From NCBI RefSeq assembly GCF_025562715.2, contig NZ_JAPFCC010000001.1, positions 3,242,501 through 3,306,500 on the forward strand: 64,000 nucleotides of DNA, in the 5' to 3' direction. Both the position numbers and the translations under genes were made by a program. The notes beneath the pieces are model-generated. The model searched no databases. It was given only the letters and a program-made list of their open reading frames with translations, and was not told where the DNA came from. Of the stretch, positions 1 through 8,536 are shown in pieces. This DNA is from Endozoicomonas gorgoniicola. GTDB lineage: Bacteria > Pseudomonadota > Gammaproteobacteria > Pseudomonadales > Endozoicomonadaceae. Each line of letters starts with the position of its first letter. The first letter of the stretch is position 1.

Positions 1-489
1 GCTCTGTTTTGCCTGCATACTGATCCGGACAGACTCCACCATATACTCCTGCTCATGTTCTGGCAGATAATTCCAGCCAACTCCCGGCTTGTCGTCGTTC
101 GGCTCCGTCTGCAAGAACTCAAACAGCCTGCCAACCCATTCCACAGTGACTTCAGATTGTATCAGCTCCTGGTTTCCACCCCTGACTTCACGAAATATCT
201 TTCTGGCCTGCTTGTCAATGATGGCAACATCCCTGTCACTCAGGGTCTGCATGCCCTCCAGATGCTGCTCTATCTCACGCTTCACAAAAGACCCGTAACG
301 CTCTTCCAGCGCCCCGGTCACATCTTCCACAGCCACTTCATCGCCTTCAGACAGCCCCAACTCCCGCCCAAGAGGGAAAGGCTGGACGCTATGCCCACGC
401 CATACCCCAACGGGCGCATGCTCGTTCTCCCCTGCAATGTCGGCCATACTGCCGACCGGAGTGGTTAACAGTCTCTGAAGTGCGTCCAT
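1..489 (-). CDS. Hypothetical protein, cut by window edge
   Basis: An uninterrupted reverse-strand frame of 163 codons runs from an ATG at 487-489 off the left edge of the window. The product is acidic and looks soluble, beginning MDALQRLLTTPVGS, with no signal peptide or membrane helix. It lies divergent to prfC, and the roughly 160 bp between them would hold both promoters. I do not recognise a family. The plus-strand frames over the same bases look like antisense shadows, because the minus frame has the more protein-like composition and stays open to the edge. Confidence 0.6.
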   Translation of the reverse strand, partial: MDALQRLLTTPVGSMADIAGENEHAPVGVWRGHSVQPFPLGRELGLSEGDEVAVEDVTGALEERYGSFVKREIEQHLEGMQTLSDRDVAIIDKQARKIFREVRGGNQELIQSEVTVEWVGRLFEFLQTEPNDDKPGVGWNYLPEHEQEYMVESVRISMQAKQS

Positions 490-651
490 AAATGCGTATA
501 AAGTCTAGCCACTTTGATTAAACAGGTTATCGGCGCACAGTCTGAAGAAAACAGCCTGCCGGAAACTGGTTATTCAGGACAGGTCACTGGTTTTAGCTGC
601 CAGAGCCTATATAATGCAGCTAGTTTTTTTGAGTATTCTTGGCAGGTATCA

Positions 652-2232
652 ATGAGCGCACTGGCTCAGGAAGTGGCAAAACGCCGTACTTTCGCAATCA
701 TCTCCCACCCTGATGCGGGTAAAACCACCATCACTGAAAAGCTGTTGCTACTGGGTGGCGCTATCCAGATGGCGGGTACCGTCAAGGGTAAAAAGTCCGG
801 GCGCATGGCCACTTCTGACTGGATGAAGATGGAGCAGGAGCGCGGTATCTCCATCACCACCTCGGTGATGCAGTTTCCATACAAAGGCTGCACCGTCAAC
901 CTGCTGGACACACCGGGACACGAAGATTTCTCGGAAGACACCTACCGAACCCTGACTGCCGTAGACAGCTGTCTGATGGTGATCGACGGTGCCAAAGGTG
1001 TCGAGGACCGAACCATCAAACTGATGGAAGTCTGCCGTCTGCGCGACACTCCGATTTTCACCTTCGTCAACAAGATGGACCGCGAAGTACGAGACCAGAT
1101 TGAAGTACTGGACGAAGTAGAAAGCATCCTGAAAATCCAGTGTGCGCCTGTCACCTGGCCAATCAGCATGGGTAAACGCTTTAAAGGCGTCTACAACCTG
1201 TACACCGATACCATCCATGTGTTTACACCGGGTCAGGGCCATACGATTCCGGAAGACATCCGCATTCAGGGGCTGGACAGCGACGAAGCCCGGGAACTGC
1301 TGGGTGAACTCTATGACGACTTTGTTGAGGAAATCGAGCTGGTTCAGGGAGCCAGCCATGAATTCGACCTGGAAGCCTATCAGGCGGGTCGGATGACACC
1401 GGTATTCTTTGGTACCGCACTGGCAAACTTTGGTGTACGTGAAATGCTGGACGACTTTGCCCGCTGGGCTCCGGCTCCCCTGCCCCGTCATACGGATGAA
1501 CGTGCTGTTGAGCCTGCGGAAGACAAGTTCTCAGGCTTCGTTTTCAAGATTCAGGCCAACATGGATCCGAAACACCGTGACCGTATAGCCTTCCTGCGCA
1601 TCTGTTCCGGTAAGTACACCCGCAACATGAAGATGAAACATGTGCGTATTGGCAAGGATGTTAAAATCGCCGACGCTGTGACCTTCCTGGCGGGTGACCG
1701 TTCTCATGTTGAAGAAGCGATGTCCGGCGATATTATCGGTCTGCACAACCACGGCACTATCCAGATCGGCGACACCTTCAGTCAGGGCGAACTGATGAAA
1801 TTCACCGGTATTCCGCACTTCGCGCCAGAGATGTTCCGCCGGGTTCGTCTGAAAGACCCGCTGAAGCTGAAGCAACTTCAGAAAGGTCTGCAGCAACTGT
1901 CGGAAGAAGGCGCCACCCAGCTGTTTATGCCGCTCAACAACAATGACCTGATTCTGGGTGCGGTGGGTATCCTGCAGTTCGATGTGGTTATGCGCCGTCT
2001 GAAAGATGAATACAAGGTAGAAGCCCTGTATGAACCGGTGAACGTTAACACCGCTCGCTGGATTGAGTGCAGCGACGAGAGAAAACTGGAAGAGTTCAAG
2101 CGTAAATGCGCTGAAAACCTGGCCATAGATGGTGGTGGTCACCTGACCTACCTGGCTCCAACCCGGGTTAACCTGTCGCTGTCTCAGGAACGTTATCCGG
2201 ACGTTGAATTCCGTACTACCCGCGAGCACTGA
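652..2232 (+). CDS. prfC: Peptide chain release factor 3 (RF3)
   Basis: This translational GTPase removes RF1/RF2 from the ribosome after peptide release and acts in the cytosol. The protein starts MSALAQEVAKRRTFAIISHP and has the G1 motif HPDAGKTT, the G3 motif DTPGHEDF and the G4 motif NKMD, followed by an EF-Tu-like domain 2 and the RF3 C-terminal domain. At 526 residues it matches the roughly 529 of the Escherichia coli protein. The frame is open upstream to 514, but the ATG at 652 matches the family N-terminus and has AGGT just upstream. A TATAAT hexamer at 610-615 is a possible -10 box. A hairpin terminator follows the stop. Confidence 0.97.
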   Translation: MSALAQEVAKRRTFAIISHPDAGKTTITEKLLLLGGAIQMAGTVKGKKSGRMATSDWMKMEQERGISITTSVMQFPYKGCTVNLLDTPGHEDFSEDTYRTLTAVDSCLMVIDGAKGVEDRTIKLMEVCRLRDTPIFTFVNKMDREVRDQIEVLDEVESILKIQCAPVTWPISMGKRFKGVYNLYTDTIHVFTPGQGHTIPEDIRIQGLDSDEARELLGELYDDFVEEIELVQGASHEFDLEAYQAGRMTPVFFGTALANFGVREMLDDFARWAPAPLPRHTDERAVEPAEDKFSGFVFKIQANMDPKHRDRIAFLRICSGKYTRNMKMKHVRIGKDVKIADAVTFLAGDRSHVEEAMSGDIIGLHNHGTIQIGDTFSQGELMKFTGIPHFAPEMFRRVRLKDPLKLKQLQKGLQQLSEEGATQLFMPLNNNDLILGAVGILQFDVVMRRLKDEYKVEALYEPVNVNTARWIECSDERKLEEFKRKCAENLAIDGGGHLTYLAPTRVNLSLSQERYPDVEFRTTREH

Positions 2233-2241
2233 TTTCTGTAA

Positions 2242-2262
2242 AAGGCCGGGACTTCCGGCCTT
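2242..2262 (+). terminator. Terminator after prfC
   Basis: An 8-bp perfect stem AAGGCCGG/CCGGCCTT with a 5-nt loop lies 9 bp after the prfC stop and is followed by an AT-rich tail. It is probably rho-independent, though the T-run is weak. Confidence 0.7.
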
Positions 2263-2380
2263 ATTATAAGTATTAAATAACCGCCTGAGTCACTGTTTTA
2301 TGTAGCATAACTGTTCAAAATTCTGCGTAATCGCCTGTTTTCACCTAATCTTTACTCTCCAGCCCCCTCCCGGAGCCTAT

Positions 2381-3571
2381 ATGAATGAATTTGTCTCGGT
2401 GTCTGATAAAGACAAAACCCAAACGAGCAGCCTTAGTGCTCGCCAGATCATCGAACCTCTGGGCCTGATACTGTTTCTGGTTCTGTTTTTTGGTTACCTG
2501 GGCTCTGAAATGGGGCTCTCCAATATGTTCAACACACTGTTTAACACGGCGCACGACCTGCTTTTACATACGGTTCTGTTCCTTATGGGTATTACCGTAC
2601 TTGCAGGCGCCCTGAGTCGGCTTCTTACTGAATTCCATGTCATCAGCCTGCTGGAACGCCTACTGATGCCGCTGATGCGCCCTGTGTTCAACTTGCCCGG
2701 TCGAGCCGCCATGGCCGCCATGATGACCTTTTTCTCGGATAATCCCGCGATTATCAGCCTTACCAAAGACAAACGCTTCAGCAGCAGTTTCAAGCCCCAT
2801 GAGCTGATTTCCCTGACCAACTTTGGTACAGCCTTTGGCATGGGACTGATCGTTATTACCTTTATGGCCACACTGGAAAGCGCTCCCGGCCAGAACTTTC
2901 TTAATGCGGCACTGGTAGGGCTGGCGGGCGCAATGGTCGGCGCAGTCATTTCCACACGCCTGATGCAGCGACTGACCGCCTCTGATATCAAAGCCATCAA
3001 CCTGAACAACCTCAACTCAAAAAACTCAGAGCTGCCCGAAGATCATGACAACAGCCCTGTCTGGCTACGTGGCCTGAATTCGATTCTGGACGGGGGAAAA
3101 AGCGGCGTAGAAATGGGCATGGCAATCATTCCCGGCGTACTGATTATCAGTACCATCGTAATGGTACTGACCTTCGGCCCTTCTGCGGAAGGTTATACCG
3201 GTGCGGCTTACGAAGGCGTCGCCCTGTTGCCGAAACTGGCGGGTGAATTGTCCTGGCTGTTCCAGTTGCTGTTTGGTTTTGACCACCCTGAACTGGTCGC
3301 GTTTCCGATTACATCACTGGGCGCTGTCGGTGCCGCCATGTCACTGGTGCCTAACTTTATCTCCCAGGGCATTATCAGTGAAAGCGATATTGCCGTGTTC
3401 ACAGCTATGGGCATGTGCTGGAGTGGTTATCTGAGTACACACACTGCCATGCTGGACACTCTGGGCTTTCGCAAGCTGACCTCCAAGGCGATCATTGCGC
3501 ATACCATAGGCGGACTCTGCGCCGGTGTGGCTGCCCGTTATATTTATCTGCTGGTTCAGAATCTGTTCTAA
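2381..3571 (+). CDS. Gate-domain (nucleoside recognition) membrane protein, YjiH-like
   Basis: This 396-residue integral inner-membrane protein has about eight to nine hydrophobic segments, the first at roughly residues 28-45, and glycine-rich membrane stretches such as GTAFGMGLIVIT. The FFSDNPAIISL region and overall plan are those of the Gate/nucleoside-recognition family that includes YjiH and the Spm proteins. The substrate is not known for most members, so transport of a small solute is inference. The ATG is preceded by a good CGGAG site. It appears monocistronic, with a strong bidirectional hairpin just after the stop. Confidence 0.75.
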   Translation: MNEFVSVSDKDKTQTSSLSARQIIEPLGLILFLVLFFGYLGSEMGLSNMFNTLFNTAHDLLLHTVLFLMGITVLAGALSRLLTEFHVISLLERLLMPLMRPVFNLPGRAAMAAMMTFFSDNPAIISLTKDKRFSSSFKPHELISLTNFGTAFGMGLIVITFMATLESAPGQNFLNAALVGLAGAMVGAVISTRLMQRLTASDIKAINLNNLNSKNSELPEDHDNSPVWLRGLNSILDGGKSGVEMGMAIIPGVLIISTIVMVLTFGPSAEGYTGAAYEGVALLPKLAGELSWLFQLLFGFDHPELVAFPITSLGAVGAAMSLVPNFISQGIISESDIAVFTAMGMCWSGYLSTHTAMLDTLGFRKLTSKAIIAHTIGGLCAGVAARYIYLLVQNLF

Positions 3572-3583
3572 GTCGGTAACAAT

Positions 3584-3629
3584 TTGGCTGTTGGCTTTTA
3601 GCTGTTCATACGGCCAAGCCAACAGCCAA
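3584..3629. terminator. Bidirectional terminator between convergent genes
   Basis: A 13-bp perfect inverted repeat (TTGGCTGTTGGCT at 3584-3596 and its complement at 3617-3629) with a 20-nt loop sits between two convergent stops. It can serve both the Gate-domain gene and the copper-chaperone operon. Confidence 0.75.
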
Positions 3630-3633
3630 CATT

Positions 3634-4167
3634 TTAATGAGAATGACCGTGTGAATCTTTCGACATGGTTTTCATCAACGGCTTGACCGGAGCCATGATA
3701 TCTATGGCATCTGAGTCAGAAAAATGCAGAGTTAATGGCACTTCTTCGCCTGCCTCCAGCGTTCTTTTTAACCCCATTAGCATAATGTGGTAGCCGCCAG
3801 ACTTAAGCTCAACCACTTTACCCACAGGTAGCGACAGCTCATCCGCTTTAAACATCACCATTTTGTCTCCCTCATGGCGATGACCGTGTATCTCTACCCT
3901 TTCGGCCACGCTGCTGTCTGCGCTGACCAGTTTGATATCGTCCTTGCCGTTGTTTTGCAACGTCATATACGCTGCCGTATTGGTGGATGTCGGCGGTACG
4001 GCTCTCACCATCGGGTCGGAGATATCAACAACAGCAGCATGTGCGGAACCGATACAAACAGCCATTGATAAGCCAGCCATCGTCAAGCCGGAAATTGCTA
4101 AGCCAGAAATTGCTAAGCCGGAAAAGGATGCTTTAAAAGAGCGAAAGGCAGGTGCCAGATACTTCAT
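3634..4167 (-). CDS. PCu(A)C-type periplasmic copper chaperone
   Basis: This is a 177-residue exported protein of the PCu(A)C (DUF461) family, which passes Cu(I) to cytochrome oxidase assembly factors in the periplasm. The metal region EIHGHRHEGDKMVMF followed by GGYHIMLMGL keeps the family's His/Met pattern, with an extra histidine cluster and a His-rich tail (DSHGHSH). The signal peptide is unusually long and contains a short tandem repeat (SGLAISGLAISGL) before the AHA cleavage region. The ATG directly abuts the stop of the upstream membrane-anchored gene, so the two form an operon. Confidence 0.85.
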   Translation of the reverse strand: MKYLAPAFRSFKASFSGLAISGLAISGLTMAGLSMAVCIGSAHAAVVDISDPMVRAVPPTSTNTAAYMTLQNNGKDDIKLVSADSSVAERVEIHGHRHEGDKMVMFKADELSLPVGKVVELKSGGYHIMLMGLKRTLEAGEEVPLTLHFSDSDAIDIMAPVKPLMKTMSKDSHGHSH

Positions 4168-4662
4168 TTACTTATTCTCCAACTCAAAAACCATTATTCT
4201 TGTTAACTGATCAAACTCAACCACTACCTTTGCCAGCCAGACCATGTTCCGGTCAGCCGGACAAAACGTAATCATTGCCGAACCCTCAAAATGCCATTGA
4301 CCGGCCGGGTGCTGATCTGCTGAGCCTTGCTGCAGCGATAAATGATACGGCATCAATCCCATTGGCATATCCCGCCCAACAAATTCCAGGCTCACCGATA
4401 CCGGCTTAGCGCCGTCGACAAGCGCATCAACCTGCAATGGCTGCAATACTGGCATAGTATAAGGCTTAATGACAAGATTGACGGAGCCTTCCTCAAAGTC
4501 CAGCAGACAACCCGCTGAAACCCGACAGTTCGAGTGATAATATTCTCTGGATTTATCTTCAGATGAACGAAGAAATGGTTGTTTTAATAATCCGGGCAGC
4601 GCTACCAGCACGACAATAAAAATCAGTACCAGCAACACACCGCCATACTGCTTATAATTCAT
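4168..4662 (-). CDS. Small membrane-anchored protein upstream of copper chaperone
   Basis: This 164-residue protein has one N-terminal hydrophobic helix (residues about 8-25) and a periplasmic domain with cysteines at NCRVSAGC. The ATG at 4662 is chosen because it places the helix at the N-terminus and leaves the promoter region of the divergent tatD-like gene free; a longer frame would start inside that gene. The stop directly abuts the start of the PCu(A)C gene. A role in copper handling or cytochrome oxidase assembly is inferred from this linkage only. Confidence 0.7.
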   Translation of the reverse strand: MNYKQYGGVLLVLIFIVVLVALPGLLKQPFLRSSEDKSREYYHSNCRVSAGCLLDFEEGSVNLVIKPYTMPVLQPLQVDALVDGAKPVSVSLEFVGRDMPMGLMPYHLSLQQGSADQHPAGQWHFEGSAMITFCPADRNMVWLAKVVVEFDQLTRIMVFELENK

Positions 4663-4703
4663 GGCAGCATTATACGCACAATCACCTACAACATTGAACG
4701 ACA

Positions 4704-5498
4704 ATGATAACTTGCTCCCCCTTGATAGACAGCCACTGCCACCTTGATTTTCCAGAGTTTGACCCGGATCGGTCACAGGTTCTAACGACTGCCTTTGAAC
4801 AGGGGGTTGAAGTTATCTGCGTTCCCGGAACTGAATCGGAACGCTGGGAACCATTGCTACAAATGTGCTCAGACATACAGAAACCAGTGAAACTGTTTGC
4901 CGCACTGGGTATTCACCCATGGTTTGTGGGTCAGCACGAACCAAACGACCTGCAAAGGCTGGCAGAGTATTTTGAAACCAACGAACACATTGTCGCTGTT
5001 GGTGAAGCAGGTCTGGACTTTGCCCTGCAAAGCGTTAATCGTAAAGCTCAGATGTTCTGGCTTACCGAACAACTGGAACTGGCCCGGCAATTTGGAAAAC
5101 CCGTTATTCTGCACGCCCGTAAAGCCCATGACCTGATACTGAAACAGTTGCGACAAAAGCCAGTTAAACAGGGTGGCATAGTACATGCCTTTTCCGGCAG
5201 CGAGCAGCAAGCCTACCAGTATATTGAACAAGGATTCTGTCTTGGTTTTGGTGGCGGCATCACCTACCCAAGAGCGAAGAAAACCAGAGCCCTGGCCGCT
5301 TCCCTGCCCCTGAGTTCATTAGTACTGGAAACCGACGCGCCCGATATGCCGCTGTGTGGCTTTCAGGGCCAACGCAATGAACCCGCACAACTGACTGTGG
5401 TGCTTGAAACTCTGGCTGAGCTTCGTCGGGAACCTAAAGCGGAGATTGCAGAAGCGACTCGTCTTAATACGATCAAAATACTGTCACTGCTCCCCTAA
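4704..5498 (+). CDS. yjjV: TatD-family metal-dependent hydrolase (YjjV-like)
   Basis: This 264-residue TIM-barrel hydrolase belongs to the TatD/YjjV family, cytosolic metal-dependent deoxyribonucleases or phosphoesterases. Visible metal ligands are DSHCHLDF near the N-terminus, GEAGLDF, the histidine in ILHARKAHD, VHAFSG, and the late aspartate in LETDAPDMPL. The block GFQGQRNEP is the YjjV version of the C-terminal signature. It is divergent from the copper operon, and its TAA overlaps the stop of the convergent def gene. Confidence 0.88.
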   Translation: MITCSPLIDSHCHLDFPEFDPDRSQVLTTAFEQGVEVICVPGTESERWEPLLQMCSDIQKPVKLFAALGIHPWFVGQHEPNDLQRLAEYFETNEHIVAVGEAGLDFALQSVNRKAQMFWLTEQLELARQFGKPVILHARKAHDLILKQLRQKPVKQGGIVHAFSGSEQQAYQYIEQGFCLGFGGGITYPRAKKTRALAASLPLSSLVLETDAPDMPLCGFQGQRNEPAQLTVVLETLAELRREPKAEIAEATRLNTIKILSLLP

Positions 5499-6007
5499 CC
5501 GCGTCGCTGCTGTTTCTTTAATGCTTTCTTAGCCCGTTGCCGCACCATCTTTTGTTTGAGCGGAGATAGCTTATCGATGAAAAGAATACCATCCAGGTGA
5601 TCGATCTCGTGCTGAAATGCTTCGGCAAGAATCCCCTCACCTTCCATTTCAAAAAATTCACCATTACGATCCTGCGCCCGGACTTTAACCCAACCAGCAC
5701 GTTTAACCGCAGCCCAGCAACCGGGTAGCGACAGGCAGCCCATTTCCATATTCTGCTCACTGCCTGAGTCAATAATTTCCGGATTAACCAGAACCAGCGG
5801 CTGGCTGCGATCAGAGCTAACATCAATAACCGCTACCCGAATATCCAGCCCAACCTGGGTGGCAGCCAGACCCGCACCGTTTACTTCGTACATGGTTTCA
5901 AGCATGTCATCGACAATTGTCTGCAAGCTGTCGCCGAAGTCGGAAACGGGTTGGGTTGGTTGTCTTAAATGAGGGTGAGATTCGTCAACCAGTTGTAATA
6001 AAGCCAT
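5495..6007 (-). CDS. def: Peptide deformylase
   Basis: The enzyme removes the formyl group from nascent N-formylmethionine. All three family motifs are present in its 170 residues: GAGLAATQVG, MGCLSLPG (with the metal-binding cysteine) and QHEIDHLDG (HExxH). Its core is shorter than that of the main E. coli enzyme and it does not sit next to fmt, so it may be a second, non-canonical deformylase paralogue. Its stop overlaps the stop of the convergent tatD-like gene. Confidence 0.92.
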   Translation of the reverse strand: MALLQLVDESHPHLRQPTQPVSDFGDSLQTIVDDMLETMYEVNGAGLAATQVGLDIRVAVIDVSSDRSQPLVLVNPEIIDSGSEQNMEMGCLSLPGCWAAVKRAGWVKVRAQDRNGEFFEMEGEGILAEAFQHEIDHLDGILFIDKLSPLKQKMVRQRAKKALKKQQRRG

Positions 6008-6094
6008 CTGTTTTCTTCTGATGATTTTCTGAAATGATCACTACACCAATATAGACAGAGCGGCTTTATATGAACAACCCCACCCCATTGTTTG

Positions 6095-7132
6095 TCAGTG
6101 TAATTGCGACGGCAGTCGTTCTGCCCACTTCTGCAGTGCCACCTGCTGCATATCCACCACCTCATCGCTTTCATCAACGATTTCACGACCCAGCAGGGTT
6201 TCAATCATATCTTCCAGCGTCACAATACCTCTGATATCGCCATACTCAGTCACCACCATGGCGATATGATTGCGTTGCTCCAGCAGCGTTGTCATCAATC
6301 TCGGCAGGGATTCATTTTCAAGCACAGCAATGATAGGACGCTTCAGTTCACCCAGCGTCGCTTTGCCACCCTTCTGATGATAAGCCATCAGGATGTCATT
6401 TTTCATTACAAAGCCATTGATATCATCCGGTTCATCGCTATAAACCGGAACCCTTGAGAAGGCATTGTCAGGGTATGTCTGCAGATAAGTTTCTGCATCC
6501 ATGGATTCAGGCAGAGTGAACAGAACTGAGCGAGGTGTCATGATCTCAACAATTTTCAGATCCCTGAAGCGAAGCATGTTTTTAAGCAGATCCGACTCAA
6601 TGCCGTGAAGAACACCTTCCTCTTCGCCAATATCTGCCATGGCGCTGATTTCATCACGCAGATAATCACTCTTTTTATGTCTGGGAGTCAGCTGTCGGGT
6701 AATCTGTTCAGCCAGCCAGATGAGCGGCATCTGTAACTTGACCAGAAAACTGACACACACTGCCGTAGACGGGGCCAGTTTCTGCCAGCCATTTGCCCCC
6801 AGAGTTTTAGGGATAATTTCTGACACAAACAGAATTAACAGAGTCAGAACGGCAACAAACAGGCCAGTCGAACCATCACCAAACACGCTGGCGGCCTGAA
6901 CCCCTGCCCCGGCTGCACCAACAGTGTGGGCAATGGTATTCAGGATCAGCACGGCTGCCCGTGAACGATCGAGATTGTCGTGCAACCCCCTGACCGCACT
7001 TGCCCAGCGACTCTGTTTCTTTTCCAGATTTATGACATAAGCCGGGGTGAGATGATGAAGAACCGATTCAAATACGGAACAGAAAAACGATACCACCAGG
7101 GCAACCGCTACAAACGCAATGAGCGCTAACAC
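6095..7132 (-). CDS. CNNM/CBS-domain membrane protein (CorB-like)
   Basis: This 345-residue protein has an N-terminal CNNM (DUF21) membrane domain with four hydrophobic segments and the motif VSEIIPKTLGA, followed by paired CBS domains (TPRSVLFTLPE and VVTEYGDIRGIVTLEDMIE). Family members are linked to magnesium or cobalt efflux; some are misannotated as hemolysins. The GTG start at 7130-7132 has GGAG six bases upstream. It lacks the C-terminal CorC/HlyC transporter-associated domain found in longer members. Confidence 0.85.
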   Translation of the reverse strand: MLALIAFVAVALVVSFFCSVFESVLHHLTPAYVINLEKKQSRWASAVRGLHDNLDRSRAAVLILNTIAHTVGAAGAGVQAASVFGDGSTGLFVAVLTLLILFVSEIIPKTLGANGWQKLAPSTAVCVSFLVKLQMPLIWLAEQITRQLTPRHKKSDYLRDEISAMADIGEEEGVLHGIESDLLKNMLRFRDLKIVEIMTPRSVLFTLPESMDAETYLQTYPDNAFSRVPVYSDEPDDINGFVMKNDILMAYHQKGGKATLGELKRPIIAVLENESLPRLMTTLLEQRNHIAMVVTEYGDIRGIVTLEDMIETLLGREIVDESDEVVDMQQVALQKWAERLPSQLH

Positions 7133-7291
7133 AAATAACTCCAGAGACTAAGGTTCGGCGGCTATTGTAACGTCATCCAGAAGCAATTGACGACAAGGGA
7201 AGTCAATAAAACCGTAAGTGGTAAGATAATCCCACATTCTCCGAAATATTGCCCTGCGGATCTGAAAAATCCATTTTTTCGGTTAATACTT

Positions 7292-7320
7292 TTGTAATAC
7301 GCAAATCATTTTGGTAGATT
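7292..7320 (+). promoter_or_regulatory. Promoter of the tRNA-Pro array
   Basis: TTGTAA at 7292-7297 and TAGATT at 7315-7320 are separated by exactly 17 bp. A GC-rich discriminator (AGCCGCCGTC) follows, as is typical of stable-RNA promoters under stringent control. The first tRNA begins about 40 bp downstream. Confidence 0.7.
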
Positions 7321-7362
7321 AGCCGCCGTCGTTGAACAGGGCTGGATTCTGTTCAGGCAATT

Positions 7363-7439
7363 CGGGGTATAGCGCAGTCTGGTAGCGCGCCTGCTTTGGG
7401 AGCAGGATGTCGGGAGTTCGAATCTCTCTACCCCGACCA
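7363..7439 (+). tRNA. tRNA-Pro (TGG), copy 1
   Basis: A 77-nt cloverleaf with acceptor stem CGGGGTA/TACCCCG, anticodon stem CCTGC/GCAGG, anticodon TGG in loop TTTGGGA, T-loop GTTCGAATC and an encoded CCA end. Confidence 0.97.
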
Positions 7440-7482
7440 CTTTACATACTCATGGTTATGAGTCTAAATAAGCCGCACAATT

Positions 7483-7559
7483 CGGGGTATAGCGCAGTCT
7501 GGTAGCGCGCCTGCTTTGGGAGCAGGATGTCGGGAGTTCGAATCTCTCTACCCCGACCA
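7483..7559 (+). tRNA. tRNA-Pro (TGG), copy 2
   Basis: Identical in sequence to copy 1 and exactly 120 bp further on, with an encoded CCA end. The 43-bp spacer before it contains the small inverted repeat CTCAT/ATGAG. Confidence 0.97.
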
Positions 7560-7602
7560 CTTTACATGCTCATGGTTATGAGTCTAAATAAGCCGCACAG
7601 TT

Positions 7603-7679
7603 CGGGGTATAGCGCAGTCTGGTAGCGCGCCTGCTTTGGGAGCAGGATGTCGGGAGTTCGAATCTCTCTACCCCGACCA
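7603..7679 (+). tRNA. tRNA-Pro (TGG), copy 3
   Basis: Identical in sequence to copies 1 and 2, in exact 120-bp register. Confidence 0.97.
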
Positions 7680-7722
7680 CTTTACATGCTCATGGTTACG
7701 AGCCTAAATAAGCCGCACAATT

Positions 7723-7799
7723 CGGGGTATAGCGCAGTCTGGTAGCGCGCCTGCTTTGGGAGCAGGATGTCGGGAGTTCGAATCTCTCTACCCCGACCA
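7723..7799 (+). tRNA. tRNA-Pro (TGG), copy 4
   Basis: Identical in sequence to the other three copies. It is the last unit and is followed by an intrinsic terminator. Confidence 0.97.
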
Positions 7800-7817
7800 A
7801 CTTTTTGAAAGTGAAGA

Positions 7818-7842
7818 AACCTGCAGTTTTGCAGGTTTTTTT
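7818..7842 (+). terminator. Intrinsic terminator of the tRNA array
   Basis: An 8-bp perfect stem AACCTGCA/TGCAGGTT with a 4-nt loop, followed by a run of T, begins 19 bp after the last tRNA. Confidence 0.92.
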
Positions 7843-7957
7843 GTATGTGTCTTTTGCTCACGGATGTGGTATCAACCTGTTTGAAACGTGACCCGCATTA
7901 GACTCCAGATGTACAAAGGTTATCTCAAATGGCTTGGCTTCAAGGCTTATGGGAAGA

Positions 7958-8320
7958 TCAGGAATCGAAATGAAACAAAGAAGGTGTTGGTCGGCGTGAG
8001 ATCGCACCGCTTTCAATCGCCATATGAACGCTTTCCTCAGCCCAGCGCTTTCTGAAACTGCGGGTAAAGTCTTTAAGAGACTCAAAACCCGGGTTTGAAA
8101 ATAACAGCACATAACGGCTTCGGGCTTCCACAGCCAGAACATCTGTCCTCTCGCCCAGGGAGGTTTTTCGTTTTACGGCATGACACTGCCAAGCTACACA
8201 GTCGCGGGAAGTCTGAACTGGCTGGGTACCAACCCGCTTTCCATCGGGACTGGGCAGCCTGTCCAGTTCGACCTTGAAATATTTGCAAAATGCATTAGAG
8301 GCTGAAATCAATACATCCAT
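7958..8320 (-). CDS. Hypothetical protein, possibly DUF6933-like
   Basis: The 120-residue product starts MDVLISASNAFCKYFKVE and contains SRYVLLFSNPGFESLKDF. The ATG has AGGT at a sensible distance. The pattern of a short N-terminal strand followed by a strand-rich YVLLFSN block recalls small DUF6933-type proteins, but this is from memory and weak. It stands alone between the tRNA array and higBA. A different-frame open stretch at 7858-8142 is taken as its shadow. Confidence 0.45.
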   Translation of the reverse strand: MDVLISASNAFCKYFKVELDRLPSPDGKRVGTQPVQTSRDCVAWQCHAVKRKTSLGERTDVLAVEARSRYVLLFSNPGFESLKDFTRSFRKRWAEESVHMAIESGAISRRPTPSLFHFDS

Positions 8321-8536
8321 TCTATTACCTGTAAATTATCTGACTGTCCTGTTCTCTGGCCTTGTAATGTAGCAGATTAATAATGCGTAAAGTCGCCAGC
8401 AGCCTGCCCTCTATTTACCAACATGTAGCTGGACGGTGCATATCCCGTATTACCGCCAAAAAACTTCTCTGTCTGTGATCCTGAAGATCAGACTCAGGGC
8501 GTTGAGTGCCGGGAGAACAAGGAAGAAAAGAATAAT

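Larger units (their letters stand above)
7363..7799 (+). repeat. 120-bp tandem repeat carrying the tRNA-Pro array
   Basis: Four units with an exact 120-bp period, each a 77-nt tRNA plus a 43-nt spacer. The tRNA parts are identical and the spacers differ at only a few positions, which indicates recent amplification or ongoing gene conversion. Confidence 0.95.

Noticed and set aside
748..2229. Long minus-strand open frames (up to 247 codons) opposite prfC
   Set aside because: prfC is unambiguous on the plus strand; the antisense frames have no ribosome sites or recognisable motifs and result from codon bias.
7363..7799. tRNA-Pro array as integration (att) site of an adjacent island
   Set aside because: No second copy of the tRNA 3' end and no integrase gene was seen in the window, so nothing supports site-specific integration here.
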